64,000 nt of DNA from Marinomonas posidonica IVIA-Po-181. GTDB taxonomy: Bacteria; Pseudomonadota; Gammaproteobacteria; Pseudomonadales; Marinomonadaceae. Under the pieces are notes generated by a model. It was not told the DNA's origin. It saw nothing but the letters and a program-made list of their open reading frames with translations, and searched no databases. The position numbers and the translations under genes were made by a program. The stretch is from positions 1,364,001 to 1,428,000 of the forward strand of contig NC_015559.1 of the NCBI RefSeq assembly GCF_000214215.1, given 5' to 3'. Of the stretch, positions 57,201-64,000 are shown one piece after another (the first letter of the stretch is position 1; each line of letters starts with the position of its first letter).

Positions 57201-59532
57201 CTAATGCGGTGATAGAAGACAATTGCTGTTCAATCGCCTTAACTTGGGCTTGTGCGTATCGGTTGAAAACATTCCAGCATTGCGATAACAAGGTATCGCT
57301 TGGCGTAATTTTGCATATAGATAAAACACGAGTTAGCTCTGCTTCAAACTTTTTCTTTTCAGGTATCGCATTGAAAATGCCCTGACCTGACAAATAGCGT
57401 TCAGATAGATAGATCCATATTGGATTGCATTCAAGCGCGATATCGACACCAAAACTGATAATAGCCTGCAATCCATCAACCACTTTCTTGGCTAAACTGT
57501 CGTCTAGGTGTAGCTTAACCAGCTCTTGGATTATTTTGTCTTCATTTTTAGCAATATAGCCAGATATATTAGAGTCAAGACTGCTATAAAGTGCAGTGAC
57601 TGCCGGGGTGTTTTCTTCAAAGATTGCTCGTGTTAAGGCATGCTTGACTAATGCGGTTCGGATTGCGTTTATATTGTTGGTAAGCTTGGCTAAACTGGGT
57701 TTAGTGTTTTGAATGCTGATGCTGTTGCTGGACCCCGTTAACCAGTAACGAGTTTTTTGTATCGGTATATTTTTAGTGTTAAACCATAATACGGTATCTG
57801 TCAGCTGACCGATAATACTAAGCAGCTTAGTACCATTAATTGACTGCTCTGGGCCAAAATTACTCGCCGCCATAATCTCTGTTAGCAGAGTGTTTTGCTG
57901 ATAATCCTGTTGTGGATTAGTGCTAACTTTAAGGGCATAGGCCGACATACAATCTTCTAATGATAAGGCACATATTTGGGGTAAAAGGCTAATGCGGTAG
58001 AGGGTCGATAAGTTCTCCAGGCTCAGAGGATCATCTATATCGCCGGCGATATCCAAGATAATCTGCAAGTCCTGCTGAGATAGCTTTAAGACCGCCTGTA
58101 AAACTTGTTGCTGTTCCTTTGAAATGGACTCGTTTGCTAATGCTAACTGATGTCGTAAGGTAAAACGTTGTGACACATTGGTGTTGTTTACCAGTTGCTC
58201 TAAGTCATCCAAGAGCGCATTTTCACCGTATGTTTTTATTTGGTAAAGGTATGCACAGGCTTGGTTAATAGTGAGTATGCCAGCGCTTTCTAAAGTTTTA
58301 ACCCAGGCTAATAACGGCAGCATGTTATCGGTAATATCATAGTCTTCGAGCGACCCTTGATTGGTTGCTGAATACGTTGCGCGTAACGCCCAGTCAAGAT
58401 CAGTAAACGACCAATTAAGCCATTTTGCCAGGCGGATAAAGCGATGGATACGATCAAGGGCAACATTGCCATCAGAGAATATTAGTTGGTCGCTTTTGGT
58501 ATAGATAGGAGTCGACTGCCCGATATTAATAAAGAAGTCTTTATTAACTTTTGCTTCTGGTTCCAGCTCTTTGGCTGTTAAATCCTGCTTCAGCAGCTCC
58601 TGCAGTTCAGCTTCGGTAATATTTGTTTGCTGCTTAAAGGTGCTGGTATTTTGTAAGCTGATTAGCTCACCGTCTAAACCATAATACTTCAGCAGTTGAT
58701 CGGTGTTGGTATTGGAAGTGCTAACCAAAAGCCATTGTTCAGGGGATAGCCCCAGGGTTTCTATGGCGATACTTTTATTTTCAATTGCTGTTGGTTGGTC
58801 AATCAGACCAAGCCATAACTGCGGCAAGCTGGTGTTATGCTGTTTTAAGTAGGTTCGGATTTGATTCAGTGGCTGGTGATAGGGCAGGTTAAAAGGGTAG
58901 TCTTGTGTGACCAGATCCTGAGCAGAAAAGTCAGCTCCCAACTGTTGCATCAAAACATCGTTAACAATATCCAGCTTTGAAATCATGGTATTGGTATTGG
59001 CGCTGTTCAGAGTGATATTTTTAATATCTGGCCGGCGCTCATTGAGCAATATGCTGGCCGCATGGTCGCCGGGCTTTTTATGAATATGCTGGTCAGCCAG
59101 CCAGACCAGATCAGCTAAATAGGCCGCCGGTGATAATACCGAACGGTCTGGATCGACTTCAGTGGCGTTAACTACACCAAACTGGCCTTCATAGCTGGGA
59201 TCCAGTGTGTTATCGCCCGTATTTTGTTCAGCGGGTGTCGAAAAATTAGCAAAACGAAAGTTGCGATAATAGGCACTACTGCGTTGCTGAGTGTCGACAT
59301 GTTGGTGTACAAGCCTGCCCATATGCGCCTGGGCCTTTTGGTGTAATTCTGCTGCGAACTGTTGAGCCCTATCTGGCTTGATCTCGGTAAACAGCTGGGC
59401 ATATTTTTCGACAAAGTTCTTTTGCGAATAACGGCTAATTTGCTGAGTTGAAGTTAAACCGGCGTTAACTAACGTTTTCGCGACTTCTTTTTCTGTAGTG
59501 ACGGGTGATAATTTTTTCATTGTTGCTTCCAT
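51292..59532 (-). CDS. Tc toxin subunit A (TcdA/TcaAB-like injection pore)
   Basis: 2746 residues. Pentameric TcA subunits form the receptor-binding shell and translocation channel of Tc toxins. The N-terminus has the VRP1-type helical domain (AKTLVNAGLTSTQQI; the YPEN/PGDHAASILLNERRPDIKNI block). A long helical shell follows to about 1250. Residues about 1330-1800 hold a LamG-like domain (SLSVWFKAD ... FGGALQEVLAFSNVLS) split by a sialidase-like beta region. A (Asp-Thr)n linker lies at about 1859-1890, and the family block YFTELFFHIPFLIA at about 1970. The channel-forming coiled coil is at about 2290-2515 and the TcB-binding C-terminus (YPGHYRRQINTLTVTLPAVI, then NFGSERYLPFQGTG) at about 2595-2700. 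Longer than the 2516-residue Photorhabdus TcdA1. Confidence 0.92.
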   Translation of the reverse strand: MEATMKKLSPVTTEKEVAKTLVNAGLTSTQQISRYSQKNFVEKYAQLFTEIKPDRAQQFAAELHQKAQAHMGRLVHQHVDTQQRSSAYYRNFRFANFSTPAEQNTGDNTLDPSYEGQFGVVNATEVDPDRSVLSPAAYLADLVWLADQHIHKKPGDHAASILLNERRPDIKNITLNSANTNTMISKLDIVNDVLMQQLGADFSAQDLVTQDYPFNLPYHQPLNQIRTYLKQHNTSLPQLWLGLIDQPTAIENKSIAIETLGLSPEQWLLVSTSNTNTDQLLKYYGLDGELISLQNTSTFKQQTNITEAELQELLKQDLTAKELEPEAKVNKDFFINIGQSTPIYTKSDQLIFSDGNVALDRIHRFIRLAKWLNWSFTDLDWALRATYSATNQGSLEDYDITDNMLPLLAWVKTLESAGILTINQACAYLYQIKTYGENALLDDLEQLVNNTNVSQRFTLRHQLALANESISKEQQQVLQAVLKLSQQDLQIILDIAGDIDDPLSLENLSTLYRISLLPQICALSLEDCMSAYALKVSTNPQQDYQQNTLLTEIMAASNFGPEQSINGTKLLSIIGQLTDTVLWFNTKNIPIQKTRYWLTGSSNSISIQNTKPSLAKLTNNINAIRTALVKHALTRAIFEENTPAVTALYSSLDSNISGYIAKNEDKIIQELVKLHLDDSLAKKVVDGLQAIISFGVDIALECNPIWIYLSERYLSGQGIFNAIPEKKKFEAELTRVLSICKITPSDTLLSQCWNVFNRYAQAQVKAIEQQLSSITALVPEQLNILCRWLDIVPSDFQPESDLNTPTKQQVNLLNRLARFADLISSFNLSTAELLTLYRNPSYFVTEPARLNFELIQSLVFFKELLIQCQDSHNHLLDYLDAVNNNTADASDLLTALFGWNINIFGINVESNLPKNISQLEHWSRYVKALRLLDIDVVMLDLLIAIPTSEATDSDFESYQKLAAALWAGLQSQYHDQSQLLTDMQNTLSDHLRDALVPAVIEHLNNTQNTSIANGNDLYEYLLIDVNVDAVVETSRISEAINAVQLFVYRCLNHLEAGFEVDQQLHQWWPWIQHYRVWQDNREVFLYPENYIQPELRKNKSDLFEQLENHLQQGNLSDTETTESSLLDYMVGLSPLANLTIESTAAFDYAHTLGSSTAGKNLFLLGKTNESCPQYYYLNALFTPSKSQGYTPLYWGQWQSIDLSMQPIGTVNTVYGFGKWFIFWVEKNQSNADTSQNPTTQTYQYLLKYSFLDASNNWLPAQVLATEATEDTAVDLVYFHSNETIYVSWNKTQYQVSSNSILSQAQDAARFAAKTLTNSESAVDNIYEMTSLPLSLNAPGDDATKSLSVWFKADSNQEFDVCNASNSDTIFNVDQNGYSLANGDSIHQHLDMSVWNHVLLNQQNLKNIGTNTEVNYLSNIITLNGCQWVAWSADSQLYISQIIEDNDGVTLGKARPLRNVERNVSPLNNFLFNRYSLAVFNQHLYITWPGPDDNKHYWLNVARLNIEADEVEVIEQKEYDSSDSSSGLRVTSGSASAPALISYNGQLVVAWLSFSKTKTTYESRLHMGCVSGENGDLLPSITDTQFTDARIYGGSPSLTVSYNEDGTEILHCAIASNREPLCIDLYSLNDIADLNSQVPTKIPLKNAVKVKDNEVVKYIEVSKRIQLAYDFNAKGLVLSWADDENIYYQYTAQLMDGNHAFNLAQQAQSGLIFGASVDGLSALILQGDSATSISCWNTNIYLNGCPVLSPQISLLKGIKVGFSDNGEPGTFGGALQEVLAFSNVLSPSQCNLIYANSNQHISNDFAIGLDVSSSDLFSSEQVEAIPVNGQPNWAVYQMEQGNNSAPSSYLCLPSSSNIINTDTDTDTDTDTDTDTDTDTDTDTDTDTDTDTGNSVVFTALRLNAPLAVKKLEATLALEGIDGFYTLASQLTSDIPFSSLSPDINYFPNYPSTRLDFNQGPMGNYFTELFFHIPFLIAHQLQTAQQFEPAKSWFEFIFNPCIHLSTDERDIYGDTADKYWRFLGLRCSSNKVLRTEHGLSLQEELLLDSTDSNQLAIYHYDPFDPHAIATLRPIAYQKTIVMHYINNLLDYADSLFRQYTSESISEATLYYTMAYDLLGEQPEAYHRRIESGGQTLADFEQELAPSLATDPVKQKGTPGSSLLIPLTNNSIISSYFGIPENQQLISYWQTIANRLFNIRHELNINGQFETVSAFAPAIDPMQLVAGVASGETVEQAIAATTSIPPYYKFQVTLSKAKELTQLTMQFGQSLLAALEKKDAEALSLLYNSNQQNVLALTRTINDNQLNAAIATSDSLEASLSSAQARYDYYDALIAANLSPKESKQVSLGTHAAKLQSNAQPLKTGGEAAACLIPTVFGLADGGQALAQGAAIPANVMESKAQVLSMQSGDLGTQASFERRAQDWQLQKTLAQNDINQITDQQLAARYQQAVAQQQITVLEKNIEQEQKVAQFLKNKFTNQELYQWYSAKLSTLYFQTYQLAMKVAQQAELAWQFEKALDITTPFIQTNYWHSQYQGIGAGDALMLDLHRMEQAYMDSDSRALEIRKIISLNTLDEAALAELKKSGKCNFSLTEADLDLDYPGHYRRQINTLTVTLPAVIAPYQNLCATLTQTVNKVLLKDDIQGIKYLLGKSQQSVSQVRENWMTNQQIAVSQGVNDSGMITVNFGSERYLPFQGTGAVSDWELEIPSDSNPGILASLSDVIIELHYTAYAGNSSFKNTVKQLLKKQTQ
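53863..53957 (+). repeat. Hexanucleotide microsatellite (TGTATC)15 in the TcA gene
   Basis: Fifteen perfect tandem copies of TGTATC from 53863 to 53952 plus a partial TGTAT. On the coding strand this is (GATACA)n, translating to an uninterrupted Asp-Thr repeat. Since the unit is 6 bp, slippage changes linker length by two residues without frameshift. Perfect identity of all copies indicates recent or ongoing expansion. Confidence 0.97.
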
Positions 59533-59750
59533 GCCTATTCCTTATCATAAATAATCGTTTTTCGATTTCGATCCAACTATTTTTCGTACCATTACTTATA
59601 TACAAGTAATAAAGCTTTGCCCTTAGAGCTGGTTAGTACAAACAAAGCAAGATAAGAGATCTGATGTTTGTATTTAAGTTCGACTAATCAAGCCTCTTGA
59701 TTAATGTACCAAAAGGCTCGGTATATCCTGCCCCCCAAATATCCAGGCAC
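59533..59750. other. Spacer between the TcB-TcC fusion and TcA genes
   Basis: 218 noncoding bases, AT-rich, on the minus strand between the fusion stop and TcA start. It contains the TcA ribosome site (AAGGAATAGG). There is no recognisable immunity gene, terminator or palindrome. Confidence 0.4.
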
Positions 59751-62700
59751 CTAATGTTTTCTAGCGCAACCTTTATCCTTCCATGTTTTAGTTAAACTTG
59801 AAAAAATGTCAGGAAACATATTCTTCACTGCCATATTTCTTGATTCATCATCTTCAGAAAATGCTACATTCATTTTTTTTGCGGAATTTAATGGTTGGAT
59901 CCTAAGAGGAATATTATTATCCTCAAATGACTGATACATTGATTTAAAAATTTTTGCTGATTGGGAATCTGGATTTTTTGTAGTTTCAGATAAAGAGTAT
60001 ACTCTTAAAAACTTCGCCCTGAATATGTAGTTATTCTCTCCAAGGTTTTCCTTAAGATAATCATTAAATTTTCCTATTGTTATTGCACAACCTAAACAGG
60101 GAGAATAATTAATCTTGAGGCTAAAAACATGTTTATTATTTTTATTGCCATTACTATTTTTAAAATTAGTAATGTATTTTTCTAGTGTAAATCCTGATTC
60201 TTTTACATTTTGCCTGAACGATGTAAGGTTCCAATCTTCTGAATGGAAGTTATCTTTTAGTCCAAATTGATTATGAGTACCGATATCCAAAAACTCCAAA
60301 TTTTTCTTAGCAGGACCATTTACTCCCATACAAGCAGTCTTTCCGTTTAACTTCAATTCAGAGAACACCGAAGCTCCCTCGGTTTTGAAATATGATTCTT
60401 TACTTTGATTATCATTTAATCCTGATTTGTAAAACGTAGCTCGGCCTCTATTACCGGCACCAGCTAAATTAGTTTGTATAGCCTTTGCAGCTGTATGTTT
60501 ATCTTCAATTTTATTAATATCATTATTTTGCACTGCCTTTCTTTTTCTCCCAACTATATTATTATCTTGCACTGCCTTTTTTTCTCTCCCATCTGGATCA
60601 TAAAAAGTTACCGGATTTCCCCCAACAAAGGCATACAAATTCATGCCATCGACTCGGTGAGCCGGGTCGGAGTTTAACCAGCGCCCTAAGCCGGGGGCAT
60701 AGTAACGGCGACCGTAATAATAGAAGCCGGTGCTGTTATCCCGCTCTTTGCCTGAATAACGGTATTCTTTGAGGGCCACCTCGATAAGATTTTTACCGGC
60801 CCTTAACGCGGTGCCGCCATAGGGGAAATATTCTTCATAACTAATGAGTTGCGCCTGTTGATCTAACTCCAGCGCCACCGAACCCAAATGATTATCCAGC
60901 TGGTAACGTATTTTGCGAATATTAAGGTTTTGAGTTTCTTTTTGGTTTTTGTCGATATCCCAGCTGTGGATAATGGCGATACAAGTATCACCATCCATCA
61001 CTCTTAGGGTTTGCCGTTGCAGGCTAATATTAAGTTGCTGATCGGCAGCTAGGGTTTTATTTCGTTTGAGCTCATAGTTACCCAGGTATATTTTGTCTTC
61101 TATATGGCTTAGGGTGCCATTTTTAACCATAAGTTCAGACACTTTGCGGGTGCGCTGTTCATGGCTGTCGTAAAGGTAATATTCGCTATCATCCGGCCCG
61201 TTTTGGCGTTGCACTATAGTGGCTTTGACTAAGTTTTCACAGCAGTTAAAACTTAAATCGAGGTTGCTGCCTGTGCTTGCCTGACGAAGGTTGCCTGAGG
61301 CGTCATATTTTAGGCCTTGCAAATGATTGCTATTAGCCTCGACTGGTGTTTCCGTTGTCCACGAGTTTGATGCTTGATGCTGCTTTTTAACCAGGTTACC
61401 TGAATCATCATAGCTATAAATTTCGCTATAACTTTCCAGGGCATTGCCATCATTGATGCTCGGTAATGCAATAAAGTCTGCCTGCTTTAAGCTGCTGGCA
61501 TTAACTCCTGGGTGCTGGCGACCATTAGTGGCGGTTAATCGGTATAGGGCATCATAACTATAGTCAGATAAAGGTGAAACCTTCTGGTTGCTATGAAAAA
61601 CAGTCTGATAAGTTTGATCCCGTAAACGGGTGATATTGCCAACAGGGTCATAAGTGTATTGCAAATCTTGCTGGCTATTTTTAATAGCGAGCAGGTGCAA
61701 GGTGGTGGCTTCGTATTGAAAACAGGTTTTAATGCCGTTGCCATAGTGAAGTTCGGTTCTTTGACCGTTGGCATCATAATCAATTTTTTTGATGATTTGT
61801 TGATAGGTGCCGTCACTTAAAGTTAGAGCAACGGACTTGAGTAGCCCTAATTGGTTATAACTTTTGGTGGTAACTGAATCATCAGGTGTGGTTTCAGTGA
61901 TTAACTGTTTAACGGCGTTGTAGGTAAATTGACTTTTGTAGACGTCGTTTTCCAGTGCGACCTCCTGCCTCCAGTCAACGGCCTTTTTATAGTCTTCAAC
62001 TATTTGGCGTGACGTTTGTAATACTTCGCCATGTAAACTGTATTGATGGTGAATAACCGTGCCGGATAAATCATTTAATTGGTGCAAGGCACCCCATAAA
62101 TTGCAGTCTTGCAATTCTGTTTGGGTTTTACCTTGTGCTAGCAGGTAATCTTCATAGAAAAATTGCTCGACCAGATTAAACTCGGTGAAAGCATCAATGA
62201 CCTTAACCCCGGATAACTTTTTAACTTTAAGCTCTGTTTGTCGTTGCAGGCAATCATAATTAATTAGCTGGCAATAATTGCGAGCTGACAGAGAAATCAG
62301 CTGTTTGCCATAGATATTGCTCAGGTGCCTTTCTATACCGGCATCCGTGCTGTCAATATAGATAGGGTCTTTTTGCCCCATGGGATAGCGGTATTTAAAG
62401 TTGTAATAGTCTGTTTGGTTAACGTTATTGGACTGGTACAAACGTGGATCTATAGATGTGACGGTACGCCCTTGTATATCATTCGCTTCATAGGCAACTA
62501 ATTGTTCCTGCTGCGCTTTATAGCGAATATCCCGAATGACAAACCCTAGATTATCCAGTGCTTTGATTTCCGGTGTATTGTAAAAAGCGGCGGCCTTATC
62601 TAAAGCATCATTCTCATCTTGCTGTTGCTCGGTTGGCTTATCTGGGTAGTTGGCTTTGAAATTTTTGTAATAGTCGGAATCTACAAGGGTATCATTTTCA

Positions 62701-64000
62701 TCAAAATGTTGTTCTAACCAGGGGCTGAATTCAACCTTGGAGAAAAAACCTTTCGGCGATACGGTTTTAATCACCCGGCCTAATGGGTCGTAGTAGAGCT
62801 GGGTCGGTGGTGGGCAAGGTATATCTTGTTGATCTTCATATTCAGGTGTATTGATAAAATACGGCAGATATTGTTCTACGGCTTTGCCTTTATTGTTGTA
62901 TACGGTACGGCCTGAAACTTGCCAGCGACTTGTTGGAAATTGTTGGACCTGATTATTTTCGGTTTTTAATTCGCCATTCGCTTCTCTGATAAAAGCGAGC
63001 CCAGGATCGGCTTTACGTTTTGTTGCCAATATATGGCCAAAGCCATCACTGTAGCTGACTTCTATTTGGCAATAGGGCGCGTTATGTTTTTGTGATGAAC
63101 AATAAAAGCTATTGCGAACCAGGTGAATAGAAGACGCCGGTTGCTTGCTTTGCACCCAGGCATGCAGGTTGTAATAGAAATAACTGCAAGCTCCCTGTAA
63201 ATAATCTTTGGGACTATGTATGACCTGCTCAAACGCTGGTGCCGCTTGTTGCTGATATTCTGCTTTTGTAGCGTCATGGCTATAAAGTGTCATACCACCA
63301 CTATTGACGCCTTTTTCGGTGCCGATTAAGGAGGTGACAATGACCTGCCCTAAAGGATCGAACAGTGCCTGGGAAATATTGTTATTCGGGTCAGTTAACT
63401 GGCATAGCTGGGCGCAGCGATAATCGTATACGGCCTTTGTGGTTAAACTATTTGTCGTGTCGATAAATTGCTGAGTTTCAGTGACAAACAAAGCATAATC
63501 ATCATAACTAAGGGTTTCCAATGCATACAGGTTGGAACTTGCTTCGACAAAAACATTCTCTGTTTTGCTGGGCTGGTAAAATTTGTGTTGATCATAAAAT
63601 TGCACTAAACCTTTATTCCACCAGTAGTTCGACTTTTGCTCAAACACATAACCGGCTTGTGATGTCAGGGTGTCTTCAGTAAGCCTATTAGCAAAGACGT
63701 CATCAATAAATTCTTGGCTGAATACGGCTTTTTCGTGATGATGTATAAGATTGATGGCGCAGGTTTCACCAAGCGGTAACGAGAGCGTTAAATCTTCATT
63801 CCAAAAGTAAGTTCGCTCCCAAGTTAATTGCCTGGCTTGTAATCTGTCGCCACTTACAGGCGCATCATATGGTGTGATGTTGTTTTGTTGCTGTAAATTT
63901 AACCCTGTGATCTTGTTTTTAAGTTCATCATAGCTGCAATAGTGATCACTTAATTCAAGGTTGAACAATTCCAGTTGTTGCTGCTCACAGGAAAGATGGT
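59751..64000 (-). CDS. TcB-TcC fusion toxin subunit with deaminase-like C-terminal tail (5' end beyond window)
   Basis: The frame is open to the window edge (HLSCEQQQLELFNLEL...), so the gene begins upstream and the Met/TTG at 63968 is not the real start. Numbering from 63968: residues 1-460 are the C-terminal part of TcB (RTYFWNEDLTLSLPLGE; DPLGRVIKTVSPKGFFSKVEFSPW). TcC begins at about 463 without a gene break (YNTPEIKALDNLGFVIRD; SIDPRLYQ). An RHS/YD-repeat shell follows to the core end GRWLNSDPAHRVDGMNLYAF...YDPDG (about 1128), the autoproteolysis region. The 277-residue tail has HSE (about 1242-1244) and PCLGC (Cys 1291, 1294), the zinc motifs of the cytidine-deaminase fold. Confidence 0.9.
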   Translation of the reverse strand, partial: HLSCEQQQLELFNLELSDHYCSYDELKNKITGLNLQQQNNITPYDAPVSGDRLQARQLTWERTYFWNEDLTLSLPLGETCAINLIHHHEKAVFSQEFIDDVFANRLTEDTLTSQAGYVFEQKSNYWWNKGLVQFYDQHKFYQPSKTENVFVEASSNLYALETLSYDDYALFVTETQQFIDTTNSLTTKAVYDYRCAQLCQLTDPNNNISQALFDPLGQVIVTSLIGTEKGVNSGGMTLYSHDATKAEYQQQAAPAFEQVIHSPKDYLQGACSYFYYNLHAWVQSKQPASSIHLVRNSFYCSSQKHNAPYCQIEVSYSDGFGHILATKRKADPGLAFIREANGELKTENNQVQQFPTSRWQVSGRTVYNNKGKAVEQYLPYFINTPEYEDQQDIPCPPPTQLYYDPLGRVIKTVSPKGFFSKVEFSPWLEQHFDENDTLVDSDYYKNFKANYPDKPTEQQQDENDALDKAAAFYNTPEIKALDNLGFVIRDIRYKAQQEQLVAYEANDIQGRTVTSIDPRLYQSNNVNQTDYYNFKYRYPMGQKDPIYIDSTDAGIERHLSNIYGKQLISLSARNYCQLINYDCLQRQTELKVKKLSGVKVIDAFTEFNLVEQFFYEDYLLAQGKTQTELQDCNLWGALHQLNDLSGTVIHHQYSLHGEVLQTSRQIVEDYKKAVDWRQEVALENDVYKSQFTYNAVKQLITETTPDDSVTTKSYNQLGLLKSVALTLSDGTYQQIIKKIDYDANGQRTELHYGNGIKTCFQYEATTLHLLAIKNSQQDLQYTYDPVGNITRLRDQTYQTVFHSNQKVSPLSDYSYDALYRLTATNGRQHPGVNASSLKQADFIALPSINDGNALESYSEIYSYDDSGNLVKKQHQASNSWTTETPVEANSNHLQGLKYDASGNLRQASTGSNLDLSFNCCENLVKATIVQRQNGPDDSEYYLYDSHEQRTRKVSELMVKNGTLSHIEDKIYLGNYELKRNKTLAADQQLNISLQRQTLRVMDGDTCIAIIHSWDIDKNQKETQNLNIRKIRYQLDNHLGSVALELDQQAQLISYEEYFPYGGTALRAGKNLIEVALKEYRYSGKERDNSTGFYYYGRRYYAPGLGRWLNSDPAHRVDGMNLYAFVGGNPVTFYDPDGREKKAVQDNNIVGRKRKAVQNNDINKIEDKHTAAKAIQTNLAGAGNRGRATFYKSGLNDNQSKESYFKTEGASVFSELKLNGKTACMGVNGPAKKNLEFLDIGTHNQFGLKDNFHSEDWNLTSFRQNVKESGFTLEKYITNFKNSNGNKNNKHVFSLKINYSPCLGCAITIGKFNDYLKENLGENNYIFRAKFLRVYSLSETTKNPDSQSAKIFKSMYQSFEDNNIPLRIQPLNSAKKMNVAFSEDDESRNMAVKNMFPDIFSSLTKTWKDKGCARKH
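60519..60593 (+). repeat. Tandem 39-bp duplication at the RHS core / toxin tail junction
   Basis: Two copies (60519-60554 and 60558-60593) are 31/36 identical at a 39-bp period and encode GREKKAVQDNNIV and GRKRKAVQNNDIN immediately after the DPD of the RHS core. This is the point where TcC proteins exchange tails, so the duplication may be a footprint of tail swapping or a hinge. Confidence 0.7.

Noticed and set aside
63968..63968. Start of the TcC-like protein at 63968
   Set aside because: The codon is TTG and the frame stays open to the window edge with TcB-like residues, so the gene continues outside.

Overview
The window looks like chromosomal DNA of a marine gammaproteobacterium, most likely an Oceanospirillales member close to Marinomonas. 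This rests on the sdhCDAB-sucAB-lpd-sucCD order, on proteins such as LhgO, a 2-hydroxycarboxylate transporter, sarcosine oxidase with PurU and a guanidinobutyrase-type ureohydrolase, and on moderate GC. No database search was possible, so the genus is an inference.

Layout. 1-11400 is a TCA-cycle block on the + strand: the end of sdhC, sdhD, sdhA, sdhB, sucA, sucB (with two lipoyl domains), lpd, sucC and sucD. 11400-20700 holds mixed housekeeping and catabolic genes: a CWC protein, lhgO, a lipoprotein, DUF1428, a 2-hydroxycarboxylate transporter with its DcuS/DcuR-like two-component system, a GNAT, a DinB protein, and a zinc-independent ribosomal protein pair (rpmE2-rpmJ2) behind a Zur box. 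20692-23824 is a cyanase / formate-nitrite-type channel / fused PP2C phosphatase-Ser/Thr kinase unit. 24490-31849 is a minus-strand catabolic cluster: guanidino acid hydrolase, TIM-barrel isomerase, 2OG-Fe(II) oxygenase, binding protein, fused ABC permease-ATPase, class II aldolase and hydroxyacid dehydrogenase. It faces a LysR gene across a palindromic operator, and an IS5-type MITE lies inside it. 33000-41100 has a LysE exporter, a GcvA-type regulator and soxBDAG-purU for sarcosine demethylation. Then come a CysH-type reductase, membrane D-lactate dehydrogenase (dld) and an M32 carboxypeptidase.

From about 45600 the character changes. 46337-48876 is an integrase-less array of integron gene cassettes (CALIN). 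It has four complete attC sites and one broken one, and the cassettes carry small proteins of unknown function, one C39-peptidase-like and one HEPN-like. A near-perfect orphan LexA box lies upstream of it, and what looks like an IS200/IS605 right-end remnant lies at its distal end.

49447-64000 (minus strand) is a Tc (toxin complex) locus. It contains a TcB-TcC fusion protein running off the window edge, whose variable tail has the secondary-structure order and HxE / PCxxC zinc motifs of a cytidine-deaminase-fold toxin. It also contains a 2746-residue TcA that carries an inserted LamG/sialidase-like lectin region and a hexanucleotide (Asp-Thr)n microsatellite. Two small paralogous beta-repeat proteins that I cannot place in a known Tc component class complete the locus. 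It is the most novel part of the window: a probable injection machine with an unusual fused cocoon and a deaminase payload.
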